Shown in pieces: positions 51,745 through 64,000 of a DNA stretch of 64,000 nucleotides. This DNA comes from Triops longicaudatus (lineage: Eukaryota; Arthropoda; Branchiopoda; Notostraca; Triopsidae). The notes below the pieces were generated by a model. The model saw only the letters and a program-made list of their open reading frames with translations. It ran no database searches and was not told the DNA's origin. Location of the stretch: NCBI GenBank assembly GCA_022885665.1, contig JAGQDJ010000057.1, positions 1-64,000 on the forward strand. The letters are read 5' to 3'. Position numbers and translations under genes: made by a program. Position 1 is the first letter of the stretch, and each line of letters opens with the position of its first letter.

Positions 51745-53780
51745 TACTTACAGTCTTTTCTTTTTACTTTTAAATGGAAAACTGCTGAAAATGTAGACAA
51801 CTGGAAAAATGTTTATATTGTTAATGAAATGAACATATTGTTTTAAAAATTATCTATATTGTATGGGCTCCTTAAAAACATTAAGAAAGATTCTGCCGAA
51901 TATGTACATATCAGCAAAACACAATACATGTAAGTATAAATGTGTAAAATGGAAACGATGATAATGATGAATACAACGGAAGCCAATAACGTAAAAGTTG
52001 AATTTGAAATGCAGACGGATATTTGCGCGCTAGTAGAAAAGGGAGACATTTAATTAAAGAAACGGAAACACACGTAGAGTTGAATCAAGCATATGGAAGA
52101 GGAACACACGTGTTAAGGGAGATAGACACGTGCTAAGTGTGGAGAGACAGTGGACAGCTCGAACTTGAAGTGGAAGATCAAGCTCCCATACCATCAATGA
52201 TCCTTAATCGTATATCGTGGCACGAAGAAATTTGCCCGCCGCCATGAACGTCTTGACTTAGACCCGGTGACGATACATGACCAATTCCAATGGTTCTACA
52301 CCCAAAATTTGCCGAACTGTCTACCAAATAGACCCATCAATGATGAATTTCACCAGCTCAAAATAGTCTAGAAGAGTACGTTTGACAGAATCGGCTGATT
52401 ACCAAATCAGAGAGTGAGCCTTATATGTTGTTACGCCGTAGATGTCACACGGTGTATTTTGACACCCGTGGAATGTCTGATGAGACTCAGCAGTTATTTG
52501 GTTATTGTAAGTTGTGAAAACGATCATCCTAACCCTTTCCCACGATTGTTTCCATGGTCAAACTAGCACCAAGGTGTCCGGTGCTGCTTAGCTACGTGAT
52601 TGTTACATCCGACGATGGCTTGCGTTTTGCTCACATTAGCATCTCCAGGTGTTCGGTGACGGCCATTTACATTGGGGTCCCCGCTCTAGACAAATCAGTC
52701 CGATCGGTGCTACCGAAGAATTTGAATATCGCAATGCAATCGCAGTCGACACATTACCCTATAATTCAAACCCATTCGACAACTCTGAAGATGATGTACT
52801 GCAAGAGCTTGGAAAACAATGAGTAAATGGTGGTAAACAAAACAAGGAAAAAAAAGAAAAAAAAAATAAACAGGAAGAAAACTAAAAACAAGGGATAGCA
52901 AACCGTAAAACAGGAAACAGTTCATCAACAAGCTGCTAAACTAACCCCAATTTTCTTGGTAGTTGAATGATGAAGCTCTACGTGTTCCGCTTCCGAATAT
53001 CTAATAAAACCTTCCGTGACCCGAAAATCATGACACCCAGAATCAAACAACCTATTAAATACTTGTTTAAGGCGTCACATTTTTCTCCCTTTTGGCCAAT
53101 ACTTTTGATGAGTCGTCTCATGAAATTTGTCAATAGACAGACAGACGCAATTTACTACTGACAGTCGCTTTCAAGAACACCGGGAATACCGTCGAATGGG
53201 TCACAATCCAGCTCTAAAACTTCCAACTCTCGACAAAAAAGATCTCTTAGAGATTGCAGTTTTCCGTGCAGCGCAGCTTTCCCCACACATTGCGTTTGCA
53301 GACGTCGAATTACTGTAACAACTTTTGATACAGACAAAGAAGAAAACTCGTCAAATCATGAAAAACTCCATCGATATGAAGCCACGTCATACTAACCTGC
53401 TGATTCTTGACATTAAAGGAACAGAATTAGTGAGCAGAAATTAGAACACGCTGTGGGTAATTTTGTGGGACAGTGCAACGAGAGGCGCGAATTACTCCTC
53501 TTGGCTTCAAAGACACTGGGATGGGTATACTTTAGGAGCACCGTGCGCAAACTGAACAAATGCGATGGATGTCACAAAGATGTGTCCATTATGAAGTGCC
53601 TTACCTACCCACCGATACCATTAGACCATGACTATTATGATGGGTCTTTCCAAGTGATCTCTCACAATGGATGCAAGATGTGATAGATGCAACTGACTTT
53701 GTCGGGCCAGTCTTCTTTCACAAGCTGCAGTACGTACTCTAATAACCATAACTTTTTAACAGTTGGAATTAATATGAGTT
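51745..53780. other. Interval between polymerase copies, origin unclear
   Basis: Open frames at 52554-52826 and 53453-53683 lack recognisable domains. The second has a possible zinc-binding pair (CDGCHKD). Because the interval is flanked by two related polymerase remnants it may be the rest of the same element, but this cannot be shown from the sequence alone. Confidence 0.4.
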
Positions 53781-54290
53781 TTATTTCGTAGGAACTATTG
53801 TGGACACTTTATTACGGAAATCATAATGAAGTATAGTCAAGATATTGATATCATCTCCAAATCTATGGAGAAACTCTTGACGTTCTGGCTGGACAATGTC
53901 GCCTTCTGGACTTGTTTCAGGTTGTGAACCGAGTCCAGATCGCTGGGCACAAGTCTTGCTTCAGAAGGCTCAATTCGTTCAAATGTTTACCAGCAGCTTC
54001 CAAAGTCAAAGGTGGATGAGGAGAAGCTCAAACAGTTAGAACGCAAGGGGATTTTCCCTACAAGCACATTCTTGACGTCCTTAAAGAGACCAAACTACCG
54101 CCTCGTGAAGCTTTCTAGTCCTCCTTGTCGGGTGAAACAGTCTAAGATAAAGAATTTGCACAGAGCTAGAATGGACAACTTCTGACTGTAAGACTTTCAA
54201 GGATTATCACGATCCGTACCTCAATTCAGACGTGTATACCCTAGCTGACTTTTTCAAGGGCCTTCGCTCCACAGGACACTGCCAGTCCCT
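53781..54290 (+). pseudogene. Degenerate family B DNA polymerase, copy B
   Basis: This second, shorter remnant is collinear with the 5' part of copy A. MEKLLTFWLDN, then FPYKHILDVLKET, LPPREAF, SLSGET and FKDYHDPYLNSD can be read in changing frames. Aligned by eye, it corresponds to about 50465-50960 of copy A, with many substitutions and several stops. Similarity ends abruptly near 54281, just before an ATT-rich run. Both copies have the same orientation, about 3.3 kb apart, so either two insertions or an old tandem duplication is possible. Confidence 0.7.
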
Positions 54291-56041
54291 ATTATTATTA
54301 TTATTTTTAGAAAAAAATATATACTACTGAGTATGTTTAAAAATTAAGCAGACTGAAAACACTGTAAAATTGACGCCTGTAAAAAAACTGTAAAAAAAAA
54401 ACACTGTAAAAAACGGAATCGTGAAGTAAAAATCAAATTTAAAAATTCTTGGTCGGCTTTGTTTTGGTCTTGAAACTAATGGTTTTGGCCACGTCTTCCT
54501 CTCGGTCTCAATAACGTTTCTGATTAAGCAGGGCCTTCTATTCATTCCGGCAAATGATTACGGATGCCAGCACTGTTCCGCTAAGGGAAGTTACGGTCCG
54601 TAGGTGAGCTTGCAAGTTGCAATCTACATGGTATGCAAGTGTTCGGTAGGCATGATACTATTGCGACACAGGGAATTCAGACCTGCTTCATTTCAGCTCC
54701 AGTTCATTTAAGCTGGGTTACGTGAAACATATCCCTAACAGTCACCCTAAAGTTATACCAGAACTAACGAGATCGCAATCAGTACCGATGAGAACCAAAT
54801 AGTCCATAAAAATAGGTAAAATTCCTCTTACTTGACGCTCTTGACGATGCTCTCTCATCGAAATCATCGTTCAATATGTAGTGTCTCTTTATGCTTGGAA
54901 ATTATGGTCTTTGTTCACGGAGTACTCAAGTCGGACGTGGTACTAATTACTGCATTAAATGTTTAATATTTTTATTAATTCCATCGGCATAAGATACGCT
55001 AAGAAAAAAATAAAAATGGCAAAATATGAAATTAAATTGGGAAATACTTTATTGTTTCGGTAATGTAGCACACGCTATTTCCCGGGAAAAATATGTTGAC
55101 CAATTGTACCGTACATGGCAAACTAAAGGACAACGCCAGCATAGTCGATCACACGGACGAAACTCAACTATTATTCTTCCTGAAACAGTTTCTTCCACTT
55201 GTTCCAGATTAAAAAAGGTTCTAAAGAATCCTTCGTCGCCTACGCGAGCCATCACACAGCTTTAGGCGCCATAAGAATAGTACATAAGAGGCCTCTTCGT
55301 CTGTCTTTCTATCTAAATACACTTCCACAAAAACATCCATCGTCTTAAACTATTACGTAAGACGACTCTACTTGGCAGCATTACTCCCAACAAAACGTTA
55401 AACACGATATATACAACACAATACAACAAAATAGAAATAATATACCACTCATTTACACTTCTAAAATAACTCTGGCTTTGTTATTTGGCAGGCTGACTTT
55501 GCAAACTAACAACTAGGAGCTCGAATCGCATCGGTCCTGTTATGGCATTTATCAGTAAAACTGCTTTCTTTGCCCAAACTTACTTGTACAGCCCATTTTC
55601 AAACAGGCTTAAATAAAAAGAAAAACCCCTTCTCTCACGTTTCGAACAGCAAAAGAAGTGGGCAGGCTCGTTACAGAAGAAAAGGCCTACAGACAGATAG
55701 ACTTGTACTGGGAAACTGTCAGAAGACTTGTTTAAAACTCCTCCGGTGAATTTTATCGATATTTAAACCAAATAAAAAAAATTACCTGGGCCCAATACTA
55801 AGCAACAATAGAGTAGTACAAGGTACTCTTGATTATTCGTTTTCCTCTCCCCAGAAAAGTAAGAACAAGGCCACCGGCAACCCACAGAACTTATAGCTGG
55901 TTAAGAGCTGCCTGCCAAGACTGCTCAACCGTGTAGCCCCACGAAAAAACAACTGCCTCGGCCCTCTACACTTATTAATAAAAGGGGGGCGGGTCCAACG
56001 CTGTAACCATGGTCGGCACTCGTGCAAATCCTTTACCACGG
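54291..56041. other. Spacer, no gene recognised
   Basis: No exon with family signature was found. A plus-strand frame at 55026-55265 is unsupported by splice sites or domains. The 3' UTR of hemipterous must lie in the right end of this interval, although no canonical AATAAA is obvious on the minus strand. Confidence 0.45.
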
Positions 56042-59000
56042 TCAAAGTTCCATTTTACCATACGATCTCCTTTGCGGCTCAGGAGTGAAATACCTAGGCA
56101 AATTTGAGCCTTCGCTGTGTTCCCGCGTATGACGAGGCTGAAGCACGGGTGAAGCAGGTACTGACGACGAACCTGCATTGGATAAACGATTTCTGGCGGG
56201 CGGTTGCGGAGGAGAGGGTGAGAACCTGTTAAAATAACACACATTTTAACACTCTACAAACAGGAAAAATATTTTCCTTCATTTTTTAAAACGAAAGGAA
56301 TGGTTTTGGCTTATCACAGGCGTAAGGATCTACCACAGACAAAATACAGGTACCTACACCGTTTCGCAGTTGCGAGTTTTGGGGTAACTTCGAATCTGGG
56401 CTCGGAGCTTACAGTCTTGCAATTTTGCGAACTTTTTCGTAGAGTTTATAAGTTTTTGCCGGAAAACTTAATTGTGAAGCGTTCTTACCAAATTTCCTCA
56501 TAAAATAATAAACACGACCATAAAACGGGTTATAGCGTTGAAAGACAGTTCGCTAGTACGAGATTAAAGAACTATAAACAGGGCAGTTCTTTTCCTCTAC
56601 GGTTTCGATATGACTAGTACGGATACAATTTAAAAATTTATCACGCCGCTGTGTCAATGCTCCTCTTACGACCAATGTGAACCAAGCATAAGCCTGCAGT
56701 GCGTCTTACCTCCTGCCCGGGATTCCTTCAGCAGAAATACGTCTGATGAAGAGTTGGCCACCACTGGGCGAGTTTCCCGCTGCTGGAACAGCTGTCGGGG
56801 AAGAGACGGCGTTAGGATCGGGCAGCGTTCGACTGAGCAATCTGGAGAATCCGATTTCGGTGACGTGCGGCCGTGGCGACTGCGCACTTTCGGGCGATAT
56901 CCTGGGTGAGGTAGGTGGTGGGCCACCGAACGCTACGGAAGGCAAACTGCGTGGTGGTTGCTTCCCATTCCCACCACTGGTGCCGCTGGTGCTCCCACCT
57001 CCGACTCCGGGCATTAGCTGTTGCTGTGTATGCTGCGGAGTGAAGCTTTCGTAGGTTTCGACCCGAGACACGGCGTATGGCTGCGTCGGGGAGGAGCGTA
57101 ACGGTGACGACTGAGCAGCTTGGGCGTTGAATAACTGCGTGAACCGGGCGACGTTGCCGTTAATGCTGACTTCACCCGGTGACTTGGCGTTGGAGTCGGT
57201 GTTCAGGTTGTGCAGAGGACGCGGTGGAAGCCCGGGGAGATCCGACGGGGGTTGACGAAAATGGCTACGGGGTTCAGGGCCGCTAGCCGCTTCTGGGGTG
57301 CTGACCGGTGGGCGGGGCGGTAAGGTTGGCAAGCTAGTCGTTGGCACAGGCAAAATAAACCGGCCTTGGGAAGATGTGATGCCTGTTCTTGACGAAGCAG
57401 ACGGCTTTGGTGGCAGAGAAGGAGACGCTGCTGTAGGATATCTTGAAGGTTCTGTTGAGAAAAAAAGGCAAATATACAATGCGAACTACTTAATGGTAAA
57501 CTTTAATTAATGTACAAATTTTAAGTGGGGGAAAATGTTTATCAAGTTATAAAGGTTTACTTTGACCAAAAGCTTGAATTAAAGGTACAAATTCACAAAG
57601 AATACAGTTGGATTTTACTTTGGGTTTTAACTAAACCGTACACACAAAACTGTATTTCGGCTCGGTTTCATTTCTTTATTTCTGTTCAAGGCTTCTCTAG
57701 TACGGAAATTCCAAACATGTACCCAAATCAGTTAACCTGACTAAAGCTAGTCTATCTAATTTTTAATTTAACACTCTCCGCTAACTTAACGAAACTCAAC
57801 TTGATCAATATACTGAACTTTGTAAAGAAGTGCGAGCCGCAATTTCCAATACTGAACCAAGATTTGAAGAGCTAATAAAGAAAAAGCAGACACATCCTTC
57901 TAACCAAGGATGCTTACAGCGAAACTTCGAAAATTTTAGTTTTCCAAAACCGAGTTAAGCTTGTATGCCAAGTAAATACATTATAGTTCGACTACAGATT
58001 CGACTTTAATTTTATTAGCGTAACTGATAGCAAATGTAAAACAGACTCACAGATAATTAATGTAAACTACGATCGTTTGTGCTGCTTCATTCTGGGTTAT
58101 ATACTGGAAGGGAGCCGGGATGGGGTCATACTTGTGGAAGGGGAGCCGCGGACCAAAAAAGTTTGAAGCCACTGCTTTAGCCTATCAAACCTACCTTTGC
58201 TAACCTAAATTTACTTGAGCTAACCTAACTTAACCTCGTATAGCTTTTCGTAAACTACCTAAGTTAAACGTAACACATCGTAACCTAACCTTCTCAACTA
58301 AAGTCTGAACTTTCTTTGTCGGATCTAATCCAACTTTTACAATTCAAGCATAATAACCTTAACCTTACTTCAAGTAACCTAACCTAACTTTACGTAAACT
58401 TATCTTACTCTAACTTAACCTTACCTAATACCCTAATGTAAGCTAAGTAACCTAACTTAACGTATAGTAGGTAGCCTATAGGAAACTAACTTATTCAGAC
58501 AAACTTAACCTTGGCTTGCCGAAGCTAACTTTACCTAAACGGAACTAAGTTTAGCTTATCTAATTTTACGAGCCACGCCTCAAAGTTATCAAACTTAACT
58601 TAAAAGGCAATGCACACCCAAAAACACCTATGACTAATTTCATGAATTCTTATTGTACACATTATTCTACGGACACATTTTTTTTAAGTTTTTCTGCCAA
58701 GTCGTTCCAGAGTTATTGCCTTGCGAAGTTTCTCGCCGCGCGAACGTGACATCACAGGGGGAGAAAATACTCCACATCAAGATATCACGTGGCCTCGCGA
58801 ACAAATAAAACCGGCGATTTTTGTGCCTGCATATGCCGTTCTCTCTCCCTGTTACGTCACAGCACAACGTGATCGCACTGAATATTTTCTTGTTTCCTGA
58901 ATATCTTTGTTATTATCTCTCGCATGATAAAAAAAAACATTCACCTGGAAGCTAGATTTTCTCTCTTTTTTATAAGGCAAAGTTGTTGTTTGGTGTCCAT

Positions 59001-62000
59001 TGCCCATTTTGGTGTCATTGTTTTTCTTTAAAATAACCTTACCTTACGTAACCTAACCTGATTTATACCCTAATCTCACTTAACCTCTGCAAAATTAACC
59101 TTGCATAACTATACTACCTCCAAAAACTTTCTTTTGCCTGTCGCAAAGGCGCCTATAACCAAATAGACTAAGAGAAAAAAAGATGAACGAATATCACCCC
59201 TATCTCTATTATGAATTGGCTTATGACAGAGTTCTGAGTTCCCATTCTTGAAAAAAGTAACACATTCTTACATAAATATCACTAATCCTTATATTGAAAT
59301 TTACGAATCCAACTGTACCAACTTGGAATTCCTTGGAGTCGAAAAAAGTGGGATAGAGTATATACTAGAGTGACAGGTATATACTTAATTTACACATTTA
59401 AGAAATTTGCTTATTATACTGGCATTTTCAATTCTGCCTAATTCACATTTATTACAAGGTTATTTAAATTAGCTTAAATTACCATTACATAAAATTAGTA
59501 TATTTCGAGTTTCGTTTCATTTTTTCATTTTGTTTGTCCCTGAATCATACTATATTAAGTTCACCAAATTTCATTGTAAATTATACGTAGCTATTCGCTT
59601 TTTCAAGCAAACTCGTAAAAAAGCTTAAATAAATCCAACTACCATTTTTTTCTCCATTTTCTCTCGAGTTTGAGCGAACCCAGGGCGGCAGTGAAGTAAC
59701 ATTCTTTTCCTTGCCATTCTTGAAACTCGCATCTCCCAAGGTCAGCGGTTCTCCCTTATTGTTCACGTAGGTCTGCTTTCCACCATGCAAATCCAGCAAA
59801 CTTTCCACCAGCGGCTCTGACGCTAATCTGGCCAGCAACGGCTTCCTCTGGCTTTCAGGCGTCCGTGGTGGTACGGGTGGTGGCTCTGACGTCACACGAC
59901 GTAAACTAGGGGAAGGTGGCGTGTACCTGTTGGAACTATTCAATTTAGGGGGTTTGATAATAGGTTAAACAGTTGAAAACCTGTATTTACTTTCTCTGTG
60001 GTGAGTTACGGATGAGTCCTTCGACTTGACGCGTAACTTGGGCGTACCATACCGCCACGTCAACAGGGGCGTCTTGGTATTTTTTGATAAAGGGATGTTC
60101 CAACAGTTTTTTGTACTTGGGTCGATGCTTGTAGTTCTTTGTTAGACTTGAAACACAAACAAACGGAGATTAACGTTAATAAATATATGAACAATGAGTG
60201 ATGCAGATACATGCAAATAATTAGATCCAAGCAGCAAGGATCAGTCGGAATATACTATTATCTTAATAAGTCTACCTTACAATAAATTAAAAATTTTAAT
60301 TCAATAAATAGGACAATAAATGTATTGTAGAACGTTGATTGATAAGTAAATTACTACCAACAAATAAATTAACATTCGACAATTAGATAAAACCCTATTA
60401 AATATTTAACCTCTGAAAAGACAGAACTAGGATTTTTTTTCTCACTTTGGTGACTATCAGAAGATTCTATTAATTCAAGTATTTGGGTTTGACTAGTTTA
60501 ACCTTCGAATTTTGACACTGAACAATCTCAAATATATTCTACTCGTTGGAAATTATGTAAAAAAATGCTCAAACAAAGCTAATTTTGCAGTTTCTCACGC
60601 TTTTCTCCATAAAAATTTGCCAAATCAGACGCATTTACAATTGTTTTCATTCATTATTTTTGTGTCTATTTATTATCCAGAGACAAATTGAACTTTTTAC
60701 CCAAACTCTTCTGTTCTTCGTATGTTTTGAAAGCTTGGCTGTTGACATAACTCCAAACAACTGAATTCACCTGTACAGATGACTGAATCTATCTTTCAAA
60801 GTAATGTGTAAAACTGACTAGGAATTAGCATCTCGAATGACCTAACCGTATTAAATATGAATTCACACACAAACAAATTTGAGTCGATACGGCTTTTAAA
60901 TTACAATTCTTTTAAAGCTAGCATTACTCGAATTACCCAGACCTGCCTAAAAAGCATAAATTGTGCGAATTGCGGCAGAAACTATTTACCAGTCTTTGAC
61001 AAATGAGCAAAATTCAGGAGAAAACCCTTGAGAGGAGGTTATAAGCGGTGCGTCATCTCGTACAACTCGCGCTAGGACTTCAAAGTCGGTTTGACAGTCT
61101 TTATACGGAAACTGTCCCGTCGCCAGCTCCACTAACGTAATGCCCAAGGACCATACGTCGGCACGGATATCGTAATCTGGATGCGTAGGATCTGGAGGTT
61201 CGATTCTCTCGGGCTACGATAGCACAATTAATCAAATCAACAATCATAAACCATCTAACTTTGCTCGTTTCAAGCTTACCGCCATGTAGGCAGCGCAACC
61301 TGCGCTTCTAGTTTTGGCTTTCGAGTCTTCAAGCCACCCGGATATCCCAAAATCACACAGTTTGATATTTCCTCGCTCGTCAAGCAAAATATTCGAAGGT
61401 TTTACGTCCCGGTGGATGACACCGTGCACTTCTTTTAGGTAATGAAGCGCTCGTACCGTCTAAATCAATATACAGCGTTAAAAAACTCGAATATATGAAA
61501 ATCGAAACACAGGATTAAACAAAACTAATGTTCACGAAAAGAACGAGGATTAGGTATGATAAGAACAAATAAAAATGGGATGAAATGTCTTTGGCACGTA
61601 CAGCTACGGCCACTTTGCCCAGAATGGGTTCCGGAATGGCTTGTCGTAACCGTTTTAACAGTTTATCGAAGCAAGTAGCCATGAGCTCCATGCAAATCCA
61701 CACGTCTGCTTCCGTGACGAAACAACCCAAGCACTGAACGATATACGGGCAATCATGGGACTTGAGAACGACTTCTAAATCCATTGTGATTCGCTTGTTC
61801 TCCTCCCGGTTTCCCGATCGGCGCATTTGCTATAAAAAAAAAAATCACCATACGCTTCATAACTCTTTTGATAAATAATTACTTTGATTGCAATCACAGA
61901 ATTGCTAGGTGGATGTAGCATTTTCACTACATGGCCACAGGAGCCGTAGCCCAGCTCACCCAAATGCTCCAAGTCGTGTATACTCGAATGATACTCCTAC

Positions 62001-62677
62001 AATATTAATCGTAAAATTAAACATTTTTGTAAAGACAAATAACAAAAAAGGATTTTTTTTAACAATTTCACCTTGCCATTGATGGTTATAATGCCCGTAA
62101 GTTTCATAATTTCCTGTAACTTGGCTTCCACTTCGCTTTTCTCTTTGTTTCCATGCGAATTTGATCTTCGGTGCGAATGGGAAATGCCAGCCAAATCCAG
62201 GTTCTTTCTTGACCTTGTGGGAGTTCCATTTGGTTGCAGAGGAACTGTAGTAGACAAAAGCACGAAAAATATTAAATAAAAGGGCAACTTTACTATGTTT
62301 TGCAAATAATGGAGACAATTCTATGACAAATTACAAACAAAAAACAGTTCTAGAAACAAAAACGCATGTAAAAACTTACATTAAGTCTCTAAAAGTAATA
62401 AAATATGAAGCTGAACGGGTTAAATAGCTAAAATTGTCATCTGAAATGACGCACAATGGGATAAAAGGGTAGAGTAAACAAAACACAAAACAGTGCACAA
62501 CAATGATATTGATATAAAAAAGGACTTACGAGGCCCAGGTCTGCGTCCTGATCCTTGTCTAACGAAGGGCATTTCAGCAGCAGAATCTGGAGAACTTTTT
62601 TCTAGCATTCTCACTTCATTTTCTGCTTTAATTCGGGCCTCCAAGTTCAGAAATTTGTTATGCACTGAAACCTCCAT
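56042..62677 (-). CDS. hemipterous / MKK7 (MAP2K7), JNK kinase kinase
   Basis: This is the dual-specificity kinase that phosphorylates JNK. Ten coding exons in phase are 62677-62530, 62244-62072, 61996-61883, 61829-61602, 61459-61280, 61213-60990, 60146-59991, 59935-59643, 57451-56710 and 56225-56042, giving 813 aa. The N terminus has the MKK7-like LEARIKAENEVR and LQEIMKLTGIITING. The kinase shows the Gly loop GYGSCG (123-128), ATP-binding Lys145 in IAIK, HRD at 237-239, DFG at 257-259 and the JNKK activation-loop sequence SKAKT (267-271) followed by RSAGCAAYMAPER. The DVD-type docking site for MAP3Ks is near 385-400 (PVDVAVWYAQV). Residues from about 408 to the end form a Pro/Ser-rich, probably disordered tail, absent from mammalian MKK7 (~420-430 aa) but present in fly Hemipterous. 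An in-frame stop precedes the chosen Met. Confidence 0.95.
58092..58174 (-). mobile_element. Solo hAT-type terminus in hemipterous intron 8
   Basis: Read on the minus strand the segment begins CAGTGGCTTCAAACTTTTTT and continues GGTCCGCGGCTCCCC. This is the usual form of the terminal sequence of many hAT elements (CAGTGGTTCTCAAACTTTTTTGG). No matching opposite end was found nearby. Confidence 0.55.
58180..58580. repeat. AACCTAA-type tract in hemipterous intron 8
   Basis: Plus-strand sequence dominated by AACCTAACTTAACCT variants, like the tracts in fs(1)h introns. A shorter patch continues at about 59035-59060. Confidence 0.65.
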
Positions 62678-64000
62678 TTTGGACAGGTGGTCATCAGCGC
62701 CATCTGCTTAGCAGTGGGGGCATAAACTCTTGGCTTTTTTTCACCAGTCATGGTTCCAAATGGGCAACGCAACGTTCCGGCACCGCTGATAAAACGCGTC
62801 CCTATGAAGGTAAAGCGTGCGAACTACACTTCTTTCTGCTAGGAGCACAAGAACAATCTGTTCGTCTGTTTTTACGCTCAGACCTTGCGACAGCTGGAAA
62901 CAAAATAATTAAACCGAAGAACAGCTTAACTATTATTACGCCCAGACATTGTCTTTACCAGGAAATAAAAGTTTATAGAATTATACACATTAAGTTATGT
63001 TTCCTTATTCACGCGTCATTGTGTCATGTAGTCAGGGGCGTCGCGAGCTGGGTGGGGGTTGCACCCCCCAGTAATTGGTCAAAGGGCGATTCGGTAACAC
63101 TTTGGTCGTCGGTAAAGACCGAACAAGGAAAAGTGTGTTCTCAAATTCTATATTATGGATACGGTAAAACTCATAGAAATAATTTCTGTTGAGATCCGTT
63201 GGCGTTAAAGTACATCAGAGGCAAAATTAAGCTAGCAATCCGAAAGATTTATTACACCGAAAAGTGTAAGGAGAACTTAATGAAAATGAGTTCAAGAGAA
63301 CTTTGAAAGTCGACGACGGTAGGGTAGAAGAACCAAATTTGTAGTCCATGTCCGGCTTTTTTCCGGTTTAAAATTTACGACTTTTTTTGGAAAGAGATTT
63401 TTTTTACTCATCGAAACGACAGTGGTTTTTATGGACGCATAATGGGTATAGCAGCTCTTACGTACAGTACTTCTCAATAAGAACGACCCAAACAAATTTG
63501 CGCAATGCTAACCACATGCCACCTGCGACACAAGCTTGGGGCTGCGGGTCAAAAGTGTTTGAAAAAGCTTGGAGTGGAACGCACGTCTCGCTACTGCCGT
63601 GGCGTTAGGTATAGGAGTTTGGGTCGTTTTTTGGCGAAATTACTGTATACACATGTGTTTCCGTGAAAATTATCTTCATTACCTGAACCGAGGCGCCTTA
63701 GCAAGGACAAACGGAACTTTCCAATAGGTACCATGCATATTGCTTAACTTTTAGTCCACAAATCAGCAAGGTATGCTGTGTGAAGGCACAACCTACAGAA
63801 TTCTTACAAATTATAAGTTCGGAACATCGCTTCCTCCGTGGCGGTCAAAATAGTTTATTTGATTTTTTTAAAACCATTTTTAGATTATGATATGTGAAAT
63901 TTCCCCAAGTTTTTCTCTCGTACGGGTTTATGTATACAATGGCTTTATTCTACACTGCAAGAAAAGTCTTTTGTCGCATGTGTGCCCAAGTGGGAAATAG
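62678..64000. other. hemipterous upstream region
   Basis: Contains the presumed 5' UTR and promoter of hemipterous. A minus-strand upstream ATG at 62751 opens a 34-codon frame that overlaps the hemipterous start. A solo transposon-like end lies near 63033. No further exon was recognised to the window edge. Confidence 0.5.
63033..63080 (+). mobile_element. Solo transposon end related to the MITE
   Basis: CAGGGGCGTCGCGAGCTGGG followed by GGGGGTTGCACCCCCC resembles the left end of the MITE at 39051 (CAGTGGCGTCG ... GGTG ... CACCCCC). The opposite terminus and a target-site duplication were not found. Confidence 0.5.

Noticed and set aside
55975..56244. 89-codon minus-strand frame over the last hemipterous exon
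   Set aside because: The alternative frame (MCYFNRF ... KMEL) matches the incoming splice phase from exon 9 and gives the Ser/Pro-rich composition of the tail.

Overview
This is a eukaryotic nuclear window, most likely from an arthropod. The genes have short introns (many 50-100 bp) with GT-AG borders. The set includes a gustatory receptor of the arthropod 7tm_7 family and clear orthologues of fs(1)h/BRD4, WDR5, TADA1, Dr1 (NC2-beta), hemipterous/MKK7 and Ctr1. Introns and spacers carry degenerate AACCTAA/TTAGG-like tracts, which are common in arthropod genomes. I could not resolve the lineage further. All exon borders below were read by eye from splice sites and checked for phase.

Left part (1-16 kb). 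1-2015 shows no gene. 2016-3710 is a hAT-like DNA transposon with 17-bp terminal inverted repeats, an open but truncated transposase and a one-N gap between two near-identical 131-bp copies. 4415-5103 (-) is an ornithine aminotransferase pseudogene. 5.1-9.8 kb is gene-poor. Ctr1, a copper transporter, lies at 10041-10811 (+). It converges on a complete five-exon gustatory receptor at 11372-14688 (-).

Centre (16-37 kb). fs(1)h/BRD4 fills 16306-33879 (-) with 17 coding exons: two bromodomains, an ET domain and the C-terminal P-TEFb-interacting motif. Its introns hold degenerate tandem repeats. WDR5 (35371-37188, +) starts head-to-head with it.

Right part (37-64 kb). 39051-39227 is a hAT-type MITE with perfect 8-bp target-site duplications. 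39551-39669 (-) is a 5S rRNA gene. 40437-41170 (+) is a decayed PSMC3/Rpt5-like proteasome ATPase copy. TADA1 (42754-44442, -) and Dr1 (45523-46170, -) follow. An unrecognised gene at 46893-48416 (+) is divergent from Dr1. 50-54.3 kb is a graveyard of mobile or viral-type sequence: a Ty3/gypsy integrase tail and two degenerate copies of a Polinton/Maverick-type family B DNA polymerase. hemipterous/MKK7 (56042-62677, -) has 10 coding exons and a long proline/serine-rich tail.

Functional links. Five intact genes act in transcriptional co-activation or the stress signalling that feeds it. BRD4 reads acetyl-histones. WDR5 and NC2-beta are both subunits of the metazoan ATAC acetyltransferase complex. 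TADA1 is a SAGA core subunit. MKK7 activates JNK. Whether their proximity matters is inference only.
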